Of a stretch of 64,000 nucleotides of DNA, positions 1 to 6,449 are shown one piece after another; the stretch's first letter is position 1; every line of letters starts with the position of its first letter. The stretch spans positions 496,001 through 560,000 of the forward strand of contig NZ_LFNE01000001.1 in NCBI RefSeq assembly GCF_001045455.1, in the 5' to 3' direction. The notes under the pieces were generated by a model. The model worked only from the letters and a program-made list of their open reading frames with translations. It did no database searches and had not been told where the DNA came from. The DNA is from Chryseobacterium sp. FH2. Its GTDB lineage: Bacteria > Bacteroidota > Bacteroidia > Flavobacteriales > Weeksellaceae. Position numbers and translations under genes: made by a program.

Positions 1-54
1 TAATTGAAGTTCTAACCCATTTATTTGTTTTTGTATTTGTTCTTCGTTATTCAT
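1..54 (-). CDS. Partial gene, probable immunity protein for the ADP-ribosyltransferase-like cassette
   Basis: An ATG at position 54 opens a minus-strand frame that runs off the window edge; the visible 18 residues begin MNNEEQIQKQ. It lies 6 bp after the stop of the toxin cassette at 61-813, the place where each other cassette keeps its immunity gene. The immunity role is inferred from position only, because too little sequence is present to recognise a family. Confidence 0.5.
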   Translation of the reverse strand, partial: MNNEEQIQKQINGLELQL

Positions 55-60
55 AATTTT

Positions 61-813
61 TTATTTTTCTATTAATTTAATTGTTTTTATTTCGCTGTAA
101 TCCAAAGGATTATTTGTGTTGGTAATTTCTTTCACATAAAACTTTGTTTTTGAACTAAATATTATTTCTTTTTCTTCCCTTTTAATTGATAAGCTTTCAA
201 TCAATCGTCCATTTTTGCTTTCAATCCTTATCAATACAGAATAGGGTCTTTTCTTCATTGACTCAGCTATTGCATCCGCAGAATAAGATGTAGAAGTGAA
301 ATGTTTATTTTCAATATCCTTTCCTACTTTATAATATTCATTTATTTGTGCATCGGTAAGATTTTCAATTCTATACAATAAATTTTCAGATTCATAAATA
401 GGGAGTTTTTCCAAAGCTTCGTTCATCATCTTTTCCTGTGTCTTGTAAAATTCTGTTATTTTTATCTCGCCTCGTAATGCTTTGTTAAAATTCTTATAAC
501 CTGCATTAGTAGTATAAAATTTCAAAACTGCTTCTTCTTCATATTTTAATAAATTACCAAAAGCTCTTTTTACTTTTCCATTGGATAAATCCCAGTAAAT
601 TTCTTTAAAATCAGAATCCCTCAATAGTGTTTTTAATTCTTTAGAGATTAAGCCTGATCTGGCAGCTAACCTTCTTGCTCTTGCTGCATTTTTATCCTTA
701 ACCCTTTTCTTCGGAGCTGTCAAAGCATTATCCGCCACCTCTTCTCCAAAACCGAAAACCTCGTCTAGAAACTTCTTAAGGTCTGTGAAGATGGCTTCTG
801 AACCCTTCTTCAA
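61..813 (-). CDS. Orphan toxin cassette: pre-toxin linker plus ADP-ribosyltransferase-like C-terminal domain
   Basis: 250 residues from a TTG codon. Residues 1-45 repeat the linker of the full-length toxin at 4148-6382 (FGFGEEVADNA at about 20-30). The C-terminal half carries an R-S-E arrangement typical of mono-ADP-ribosyltransferase toxins: Arg148 in LLYRI, an FTSTS segment at 172-176, and an E-K-E (214-216) matching the ExE loop. The ~500-residue delivery region is missing and an in-frame TAG lies just upstream of the homologous block, so this looks like a silent spare tip rather than an independently secreted protein. The fold call rests on motif order only. A remnant or weakly translated protein from TTG is also possible. 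Confidence 0.7.
   Translation of the reverse strand: MKKGSEAIFTDLKKFLDEVFGFGEEVADNALTAPKKRVKDKNAARARRLAARSGLISKELKTLLRDSDFKEIYWDLSNGKVKRAFGNLLKYEEEAVLKFYTTNAGYKNFNKALRGEIKITEFYKTQEKMMNEALEKLPIYESENLLYRIENLTDAQINEYYKVGKDIENKHFTSTSYSADAIAESMKKRPYSVLIRIESKNGRLIESLSIKREEKEIIFSSKTKFYVKEITNTNNPLDYSEIKTIKLIEK
725..764 (-). repeat. Pre-toxin linker repeat, copy 4
   Basis: Forty-base block encoding FGFGEEVADNAL. It appears identical to the copies at 3621-3660 and 4740-4779 except for the last bases, and near-identical to the copy at 2489-2528. It marks the point where a toxin tip could be exchanged by homologous recombination. Confidence 0.85.
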
Positions 814-850
814 TCTATTGCTGATAAAGGTAATAAAATCTATCAGCTAT

Positions 851-880
851 AAAAAAACCGCTTCGTGATGAAGCGGTTTT
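851..880 (-). terminator. Intrinsic terminator after the 887-1174 immunity gene
   Basis: An 11-bp perfect stem (854-864 with 870-880, core CCGCTTC/GAAGCGG, loop GTGAT) is followed on the minus strand by a run of seven T. It ends the upstream toxin-immunity unit directly before the next cassette's linker. The same core stem recurs at 1551-1568 and 3754-3772. Confidence 0.85.
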
Positions 881-886
881 AAAATT

Positions 887-1174
887 TTAATCTTCCCAGT
901 CTTCTGCATAACCGTGTTCTGTCATTGTAAATAAAACCTCGCCGGTTTCTGCATCTATATATACAAAATATGGAATTTCGTCATAGCCTCTTTCTACATC
1001 ATAATAAACATTATACATATTTTTTTCCTTTTCATAATATTTACTAAAAGGATAAGGAACTTTTGTATTTTCTTTAAGTTTTATTTCATCAACTTTAGCA
1101 ATTCTTATATAATTTCTTTTTCTTTCCTCAAGGTATTTTTTCACATTTTCTAATGCTTGTTCTTTTGTTATCAT
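887..1174 (-). CDS. Probable immunity protein, paralogue of 1577-1864
   Basis: 95-residue acidic cytosolic protein. It resembles its neighbour at 1577-1864 over the whole length: both share an ERKRNY segment, a VPYPFSKYYE segment and an identical C-terminus (DAETGEVLFTMTEHGYAEDW), while the middle has diverged. The DAETGEV stretch resembles small PepSY/YrhB-like immunity folds, but that is only an impression. It follows the truncated toxin at 1180-1515 with a 5-bp gap, so it is an immunity gene that outlived its toxin. Confidence 0.7.
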   Translation of the reverse strand: MITKEQALENVKKYLEERKRNYIRIAKVDEIKLKENTKVPYPFSKYYEKEKNMYNVYYDVERGYDEIPYFVYIDAETGEVLFTMTEHGYAEDWED

Positions 1175-1179
1175 TTTTA

Positions 1180-1515
1180 TTATTTTAAATTCATTATTGT
1201 ATTAATATTTACACCTTGTCTTTTCTTTGGAATATCTTTTAAATCAAATGGTAATTTTTCTTTAATGGGATTCCCTGCATTATCTGTAACTCCAAATTTA
1301 TCATACCTATCATTTATATACCATTCAGCGTGTTCCAATTCTTCTCTATTCAGATATTTAGAATATTCCACCATTTTATCATAAACATATTTTTCTCTAT
1401 TTACCAAATCTTTTTCAAGAAATACAGATTTACCCAAATTCTGGCAATCCCTCAAGTGCATCAGCTCGTGGAGAAATTCGTAAACTGTTGCATTTTCTCT
1501 CAAAATCAGTTTCAT
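1180..1515 (-). pseudogene. Truncated HELMH metallopeptidase toxin remnant
   Basis: 111 residues matching the C-terminal part of the toxin at 1864-2403, including the HELMHLRDCQ zinc-binding motif and the terminal QGVNINTI segment. The linker and first part of the toxin domain are gone: the upstream sequence jumps from the cassette-boundary GATAGATT into the middle of the toxin (CACAGATGGC). This is a clean internal deletion that leaves the catalytic motif but no linker or delivery domain. Translation could begin at the Met before KLILRENA, but a functional toxin is unlikely. Confidence 0.75.
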
Positions 1516-1543
1516 ATTCTTGCCATCTGTGAATCTATCAGCT

Positions 1544-1568
1544 AAAAAAACCGCTTCCCTCGAAGCGG
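1544..1568 (-). terminator. Intrinsic terminator after the 1577-1864 immunity gene
   Basis: Perfect 7-bp stem CCGCTTC/GAAGCGG (1551-1557 with 1562-1568) with a CCTC loop, followed on the minus strand by seven T. It separates the third toxin-immunity unit from the truncated cassette. Confidence 0.8.
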
Positions 1569-1576
1569 CTTAAAAT

Positions 1577-1864
1577 TTAATCTTCCCAATCTTCTGCATA
1601 ACCGTGTTCTGTCATTGTAAACAAAACTTCCCCAGTTTCTGCATCAACAGAAACAAAATGAGGAATTTCGTCATAGCCTTTTTCTACATCATAAGCAACT
1701 ACATACATATTTTTTATCTGTTCATAATATTTACTAAAAGGATAGGGAACTCTCTTTTCTTTTTCTAGGTAAACTTTTTCTATAGGAGAAATTCTTAAAT
1801 AATTTCTTTTACGTTCATTGATATACTGTTCTGCAATTTCAAATGCTTTTTCTTTTGTTATCAT
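1577..1864 (-). CDS. Probable immunity protein for the HELMH toxin at 1864-2403
   Basis: 95 residues. Its ATG overlaps the stop of the toxin gene as TAATG, so the pair is translationally coupled, as is usual for toxin-immunity pairs. It is a paralogue of the protein at 887-1174 (see there), with strongest conservation at the C-terminus. No signal peptide or membrane segment is seen, so it would act in the cytoplasm against an incoming or self-made toxin domain. Confidence 0.75.
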   Translation of the reverse strand: MITKEKAFEIAEQYINERKRNYLRISPIEKVYLEKEKRVPYPFSKYYEQIKNMYVVAYDVEKGYDEIPHFVSVDAETGEVLFTMTEHGYAEDWED

Positions 1865-2403
1865 TATTTCAAATTTATTATTGTATTAATATTTACACCT
1901 TGTCTCTTTCGTGGAATATCTTTTAAGTTAAATGGTAAAGCTTCTTTTATGGGATTCCCCATATTATCCGTTTTTCCTACGTTGTTATAATGCCAATTGA
2001 TATAACCTTCGGCGTGTTCCAATTCTTCTCTATTCAAATATTTAGAATGTTCAATCATTTTGTCATATACAAATTTTTCTCTATTCACCAAAGATTTTTC
2101 AAGATAAACAGATTTACCTAAATTTTGACAGTCCCTCAAATGCATCAGCTCGTGGAGAAATTCGTAAACTGTTGCATTTTCTCTTAAAATCAGTTTCATA
2201 TTCTTGCCATCTGTGATAAACATTGCTGCATTATGGGCTTCCATCATTACAGGATTACCACTTTTAGTAAAATAACCGTGAACTTTAAACGCTCCTTTAC
2301 TTTCGCCCAATTGAAAACTTACTTTTATTTTCTGTAAATAATCTTCAATTTTAAATAAGTCGTCCAAGCTTAAAGATTGACCAAGATATTTTCCTCTATC
2401 CAA
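1864..2403 (-). CDS. Orphan toxin cassette with HELMH zinc metallopeptidase-like domain
   Basis: 179 residues from the first ATG. The open frame continues upstream to about 2604 without a usable start and there encodes the conserved linker (KKGADELF, FGFGEEVADNAL, TPAEKRV). H84-E-L-M-H88 is a classic HExxH zinc site and NREELEHAEGY downstream could supply a third ligand. A TAG lies in frame just before the linker block, so the complete cassette has no start codon. Its immunity gene overlaps the stop. The toxin would be produced as a fusion only after recombination onto the full-length gene. The substrate is unknown. Confidence 0.7.
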   Translation of the reverse strand: MDRGKYLGQSLSLDDLFKIEDYLQKIKVSFQLGESKGAFKVHGYFTKSGNPVMMEAHNAAMFITDGKNMKLILRENATVYEFLHELMHLRDCQNLGKSVYLEKSLVNREKFVYDKMIEHSKYLNREELEHAEGYINWHYNNVGKTDNMGNPIKEALPFNLKDIPRKRQGVNINTIINLK

Positions 2404-2488
2404 TAAAGAAGCAGGATTGTTTCTCCTCTCTCGTCTTTTTGCTCTTCTTTCATCTCTCTTTTTTACTCTTTTCTCCGCAGGCGTAAGC

Positions 2489-2528
2489 GCATTATCTGCA
2501 ACCTCTTCTCCAAAACCGAAAATCTCAT
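2489..2528 (-). repeat. Pre-toxin linker repeat, copy 3
   Basis: Variant copy of the FGFGEEVADNAL-coding block, with several base changes relative to the other three copies. It lies in the untranslated upstream part of the HELMH cassette. Confidence 0.8.
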
Positions 2529-2612
2529 CAATAAATTTATTAAGGTCTGTGAATAGTTCGTCAGCTCCTTTTTTTAATCTGGATGAGATAAAGGTAATAG
2601 AATCTATGTGCT

Positions 2613-2639
2613 AAAAAAACCACCTCTTATAAGGTGGTT
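2613..2639 (-). terminator. Intrinsic terminator after the 2652-3041 immunity gene
   Basis: 8-bp stem AACCACCT/AGGTGGTT with a six-base loop, followed on the minus strand by seven T. It sits exactly where the CCGCTTC-type terminators sit in the other cassettes but uses a different stem sequence, so this cassette has a partly separate history. Confidence 0.8.
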
Positions 2640-2651
2640 GAAAATAATTAA

Positions 2652-3041
2652 TTATTTTTTCTTTAAACTTGCATCTCTTCTTATTCTAATCTGAACAATA
2701 AAATTTTCGTGAATATAATTCCTTATTTCATCCTGTTCTTCTTTAGAAAGACTAGATGCCCAACCGATATGGTCTTTATGTACAGAAAATACTTTTTTAA
2801 GTTCTGGGCAGTTTTCAAAAAGTAATGCATATCTTTTAGAGCCTACCTCGCCTATTTCATATCTATCTGGTTTTTCTGCTCCAAAGAAATAGCCTTTATG
2901 CCAAGATAATAAATAACCAAGTGGCATAACGATTTCTTTATCACCCATTTCATCAAATGCCTTTTGCAAATACTTAATGGGTTTTCTTGTTTTCCTATAT
3001 TGAATCATTTCATCCAATAATTCTTTAATGGTTGTATTCAT
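2652..3041 (-). CDS. Probable immunity protein for the HEGTH toxin at 3053-3709
   Basis: 129 residues, soluble, basic C-terminus, family not recognised. It starts 11 bp after the stop of the HEGTH toxin cassette and is followed by its own terminator, the standard layout of this array. Not related by eye to the 95-residue immunity pair or to the 119-residue protein at 3783-4142, as expected when each immunity protein must fit its own toxin. The role is inferred from position. Confidence 0.65.
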   Translation of the reverse strand: MNTTIKELLDEMIQYRKTRKPIKYLQKAFDEMGDKEIVMPLGYLLSWHKGYFFGAEKPDRYEIGEVGSKRYALLFENCPELKKVFSVHKDHIGWASSLSKEEQDEIRNYIHENFIVQIRIRRDASLKKK

Positions 3042-3052
3042 TTTATATTTTT

Positions 3053-3709
3053 TTAATAATTAACGTAAATAAAATCTAACATTTCTCTGATTGTGTCAAA
3101 ATCTTTTTCTAAACCAACAGCTTCCTGAAAAGCTCTTTCGTGAAAGAAAGCTCTTTTTTCCCATTGGTAAGTATCTCCAATAAAATCTTCTATATAATCC
3201 AAAGTATGTGTTCCTTCGTGTACAAATTCGCTTAAAAGCTTTTCTGCGGATGTAGATGCTCGATAGAAAGTTTTATCATCCATACAAAAAACAGCAGTTC
3301 CTCTTGCTTCTTCCAACGTATCTCCAGAATCCATCAACATTTTTTCAAACTTTGCATCATCTAAAATTTGGAATTCCAGTAAATCATCCTCAATTAATTT
3401 TGCCACTTTGTTTCCTTGCTCTGTGTAGCCTTTTAGGGCATTGGAAATTTCTGTTTTGCTTAATTCAAGAATCGATCGTCCTTCCCATTTTTCTTTAAAG
3501 TCTTCAAAACGTCTTTTGTTTTTCTTGATTTCTTTTTTCCTTTCAACGTCGTACTTCCTTTCAAGTCTTTCTGCCTGTGCTTTCTTCTTCGCTTTTACTC
3601 TTTTCTCCAGAGGCGTCAAAGCATTATCCGCCACCTCTTCTCCAAAACCGAAAACCTCGTCTAGAAACCTCTTAAGGTCTGTGAAGATGGCTTCTGAACC
3701 CTTCTTCAA
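3053..3709 (-). CDS. Orphan toxin cassette with HEGTH zinc metallopeptidase-like domain
   Basis: 218 residues from a TTG codon. Residues 1-50 are the shared linker (FGFGEEVADNA at 20-30, then an Arg/Lys/Ala-rich helix). The toxin domain carries H164-E-G-T-H168, an HExxH zinc site followed by TLDY, with acidic residues (WEKRAFFHERA) about 15-25 residues later as candidates for the third ligand. An in-frame TAA two codons before the homologous block means the full linker is not joined to any delivery region. Its immunity partner is probably 2652-3041. The domain is unlike the HELMH and HEKVH toxins beyond the zinc motif. Confidence 0.7.
   Translation of the reverse strand: MKKGSEAIFTDLKRFLDEVFGFGEEVADNALTPLEKRVKAKKKAQAERLERKYDVERKKEIKKNKRRFEDFKEKWEGRSILELSKTEISNALKGYTEQGNKVAKLIEDDLLEFQILDDAKFEKMLMDSGDTLEEARGTAVFCMDDKTFYRASTSAEKLLSEFVHEGTHTLDYIEDFIGDTYQWEKRAFFHERAFQEAVGLEKDFDTIREMLDFIYVNY
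3621..3660 (-). repeat. Pre-toxin linker repeat, copy 2
   Basis: Same forty bases as at 725-764 by eye. The identity with copy 4 continues for tens of bases further upstream (to about 3735), whereas the full-length gene diverges sooner. Confidence 0.85.
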
Positions 3710-3746
3710 TCTATTGCTGATAAAGGTAATAAAATCTATGGGTTAC

Positions 3747-3774
3747 AAAAAAACCGCTTCGGTGTGAAGCGGTT
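3747..3774 (-). terminator. Intrinsic terminator closing the active toxin operon
   Basis: 9-bp stem AACCGCTTC/GAAGCGGTT (3752-3760 with 3766-3774), loop GGTGT, followed on the minus strand by seven T. It lies 8 bp after the immunity gene at 3783-4142 and should stop transcription before the silent cassettes. Confidence 0.85.
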
Positions 3775-3782
3775 ATAAGAAA

Positions 3783-4142
3783 TTATTTTTGTACGATATA
3801 ATTACCATCAGAATCTTTTTTTATTTTACCAGAAAATTGTTTATGACTAATATTCATTGGCTCTCCATTAGTATCATCAATATCTAAAAACATAAAATTT
3901 TTACCTACTTCGGCTTCTGGTTCAAAATCGAAACAAACTGTCCAATAAGGTTTTAAAGTTGCCTTTGCAACATCATAATCTATGGGTAAATATCCACTGT
4001 CTCTTAATTTATCAAGATCTTTAATTTGTTCTTCTAAACTATGAAAACCTGCACTAAGTTTTTTATTCCTATCATAGTTCCAATCTATTGCGTGCATTAT
4101 ATTTCTTGCTATTTCTACAATTTTTTGTTCTGTATGTTTCAT
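3783..4142 (-). CDS. Probable immunity protein for the full-length HEKVH toxin
   Basis: 119-residue soluble protein of no recognised family. It starts 5 bp after the stop of the 744-residue toxin gene and ends 8 bp before a strong terminator, so it is the last gene of the active operon. The immunity assignment rests on this position and on the same layout in the three neighbouring cassettes. The N-terminal half is predicted helical; the C-terminal half is rich in alternating polar and hydrophobic residues. Confidence 0.7.
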   Translation of the reverse strand: MKHTEQKIVEIARNIMHAIDWNYDRNKKLSAGFHSLEEQIKDLDKLRDSGYLPIDYDVAKATLKPYWTVCFDFEPEAEVGKNFMFLDIDDTNGEPMNISHKQFSGKIKKDSDGNYIVQK

Positions 4143-4147
4143 AATAT

Positions 4148-6382
4148 TTACAAATTTATTAATAATTTTAATGCTTTTACTTCAGGAATATCTAAATATG
4201 GGAAATTTTTACCCTTTTGATTTGCTTCATAAACTAATCTATTTACGTAATCATAAGAATCTAAAAGTTCTTTGTTTGTCCATCGGTCTTTCGTTTTCCA
4301 AATAGCATCCCAAACTAATTTTTCTTCGTCTATTATATGCATTTTGTCTAATTTGTTAAACCAAACCTTTAAATGAACTTTTTCGTGAAAAACGGTAAGC
4401 TCAGAGGCGTTATCAGAACGTAAAAACATACTTGGTGGCGGACCTTCCGTAAAACTTCCTACAACTCCTCTTTTGTTCCAATCCTTTAGTTTCTTATTTA
4501 GAGAATGGTCTTTATCAACAAATTTTAATTCAACCCCATATTTTTCCTTCAATTGAATTTTTAATAGTTTTAATTCTCTTTCATTATATAACTTCCCTCC
4601 TAAATGGTCAAATAAATCATCAATCCTTCTTTCGAGTTCTCTTTCCTGCTTCTTTTTCTCTGATCTGTTTTTCCGTCTCTCAAGCCTTTCTGCCTGTGCT
4701 TTATTCTTCGCTTTTACTCTTTTCTCCGCAGGAGTAAGCGCATTATCCGCCACCTCTTCTCCAAAACCGAAAACCTCGTTTAAAAATTTCTCTAATTTAA
4801 CAAAAAGTTCTTTAGTTCCTTTTTTAAATTCGCGGAGGATCATTTGGATAAATTCCAAAACCCGTGTCAAAAGATTTTCAGCTGTGGACATGGCTTTTGT
4901 AATTTTTTCCAGAGGTTTAAGCATAAAGCTTTCTAAGGTTTTTGCCAGCTTGGCTACAGCAGCGGCACCCCCTGTAAGAAGTGTTTCTACAATAATATCT
5001 ACTAGAACTCCTATGATATATCCGTAATAATAAGCTGCTTTTTCTAAAGTAAATCCGGCAGTTGCATTTTCAAGCCATTTTACCAAACGGACGATTGTTT
5101 TCATTTGAAAAGTAATGCACTGGTAAAAGAAACCCGCGTAATCAAACTTCATAATTCCTTCTATCAGGTCTTCCATCAGCTCAAGGAACATTTCTCCGTA
5201 TTCAACTTTACGGTTTTCTATATTTTCCATTGCAGCTACCGCTTTGAAAATAAAACCGATTACAGAGAAAATGCCGGCAATAATATCAATAATACTGTTG
5301 TAAATTCCACATAGGAATGCGTTGGCAATCTGGAAGTTTTTATAGATAATATGCTGCATCCCGGTCATAGGATCTATGAGGAATTTTTCCATTTTGTCAA
5401 TCTGGTTAAAAAACAGGTTCAATGCCTTGTTCAGTTTTTTATAGATAAAATCCGGGAAAAAAACTTCTGTCTTGCCAAGCAGGTTTTTAAAATGTGTTTG
5501 GGCTCCGTTTATTTTTTCAAACAGTGTTTTTACAATTTTTGAATTAATCTGTTTCTGCCCTTGCAGGTTTTCGTACGGATTTTTAGATTCCGTATGCTCA
5601 TAAAATGTTTTAAGCTCTTTATACAAAGCTTCGGGTATGAAAGCAGGGTTGTATTCTTCTTCTCTAGGATAAGGGTTCCATCCGTTTTCGGAAACTTTCA
5701 GTCCCGATATCCCTATGGCAATTTCTTCAAAAAAATTTTCTGCCTCCCCAAGTAATTTTTGAGAGAAAAAATCGAAAATTCTTCCAACACTTGCATCTTT
5801 TAATCCTAAAAACCAACTTATAAAACTTACTTTATTCCTGTAAATTCCATCCTGTATTAATTCTTTGAATTTATCAGCAGTTATGGTTACTTCATGTTTT
5901 CCTGCAAAGTTTAAGATATCTGCAAAAGGAATATCTTTTTTATTGGTAAGCCCGGCTCCTGCAAAACATCTCAGAACTGTATTATAATTGAATCTGTCAT
6001 TAATTTCTAAAAAAAGAGCAAGCTCATTACTTTGCGGTAACGCTTCCATGTAGCGCTGAAGAAGAAATGCGCCGTTTTTACTCGCAAAGAGTACAACATC
6101 AATTCCGCCGATAGTTTCTGCAAACCGGTTTTTATAGAATATTACCTCTTCTATGTCTTTAGTGAATATAGGCTCATCGGAATAGATTTTAAATCCCCTT
6201 CCTTCTGCTGCCGCTTTACCATTGTAATATGTATTGGCAATTTGCTGGGTGGTTTTTTGTTTTAATTCCGTTGGAGTTTTCAAAACCGGAAATGAGGGAG
6301 CTGTAATATTCGGGATGTTTCCTTCTGAAGTTTGATTGGCAGAATTTCCAATCAATGGATTGTTTAATATTTCTAAACTCAT
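4148..6382 (-). CDS. Full-length polymorphic toxin with C-terminal HEKVH metallopeptidase-like domain
   Basis: 744 residues, no signal peptide. Residues 1-~530 are a delivery region of unknown family with two long hydrophobic stretches at about 356-386 and 450-478. Residues ~515-590 are the pre-toxin linker (KKGTKELF, FGFGEEVADNAL at 538-549, then a charged Lys/Arg/Glu helix). The C-terminal ~150 residues are the toxin domain with H666-E-K-V-H670, a zinc-metallopeptidase signature. Only this copy has a complete N-terminus; the cassettes at 61-3709 repeat its linker onward. It follows a fibre-like gene and a 1219-residue gene in one operon. The absence of a signal peptide suggests loading into a particle or lysis-dependent release. 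Confidence 0.75.
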   Translation of the reverse strand: MSLEILNNPLIGNSANQTSEGNIPNITAPSFPVLKTPTELKQKTTQQIANTYYNGKAAAEGRGFKIYSDEPIFTKDIEEVIFYKNRFAETIGGIDVVLFASKNGAFLLQRYMEALPQSNELALFLEINDRFNYNTVLRCFAGAGLTNKKDIPFADILNFAGKHEVTITADKFKELIQDGIYRNKVSFISWFLGLKDASVGRIFDFFSQKLLGEAENFFEEIAIGISGLKVSENGWNPYPREEEYNPAFIPEALYKELKTFYEHTESKNPYENLQGQKQINSKIVKTLFEKINGAQTHFKNLLGKTEVFFPDFIYKKLNKALNLFFNQIDKMEKFLIDPMTGMQHIIYKNFQIANAFLCGIYNSIIDIIAGIFSVIGFIFKAVAAMENIENRKVEYGEMFLELMEDLIEGIMKFDYAGFFYQCITFQMKTIVRLVKWLENATAGFTLEKAAYYYGYIIGVLVDIIVETLLTGGAAAVAKLAKTLESFMLKPLEKITKAMSTAENLLTRVLEFIQMILREFKKGTKELFVKLEKFLNEVFGFGEEVADNALTPAEKRVKAKNKAQAERLERRKNRSEKKKQERELERRIDDLFDHLGGKLYNERELKLLKIQLKEKYGVELKFVDKDHSLNKKLKDWNKRGVVGSFTEGPPPSMFLRSDNASELTVFHEKVHLKVWFNKLDKMHIIDEEKLVWDAIWKTKDRWTNKELLDSYDYVNRLVYEANQKGKNFPYLDIPEVKALKLLINL
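4740..4779 (-). repeat. Pre-toxin linker repeat, copy 1, in the expressed toxin
   Basis: Block encoding FGFGEEVADNAL in the expressed gene. By eye it matches copies 2 and 4 over about 39 bases; similarity continues at protein level on both sides (KKG upstream, TPAEKRVKAK downstream). Confidence 0.85.
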
Positions 6383-6403
6383 TTTGTGATTTTTTAGTTA
6401 AAA

Positions 6404-6433
6404 TCAAGGCAAAGTCTGAAAACTCTGCCTTGA
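6404..6433 (-). other. Hairpin between fibre-like gene and toxin gene
   Basis: Inverted repeat TCAAGGCA/TGCCTTGA (6404-6411 with 6426-6433) in the 67-bp gap between the two genes. The T run after it on the minus strand is weak (ATTTTAAC), so it may act as a partial attenuator or RNA-processing site that lowers toxin expression relative to the fibre. Confidence 0.45.
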
Positions 6434-6449
6434 TGTTTGAGATTGAAAA

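Noticed and set aside
2417..2614. Plus-strand ORF opposite the HELMH cassette
   Set aside because: It is the antisense shadow of the conserved linker; similar shadows occur opposite the other linker copies.
725..4779. Recurring 40-bp blocks that could suggest a CRISPR array or dispersed repeat element
   Set aside because: The blocks code for the same peptide in frame, are 1-2 kb apart and lie inside toxin cassettes; there are no short uniform spacers and no cas genes.
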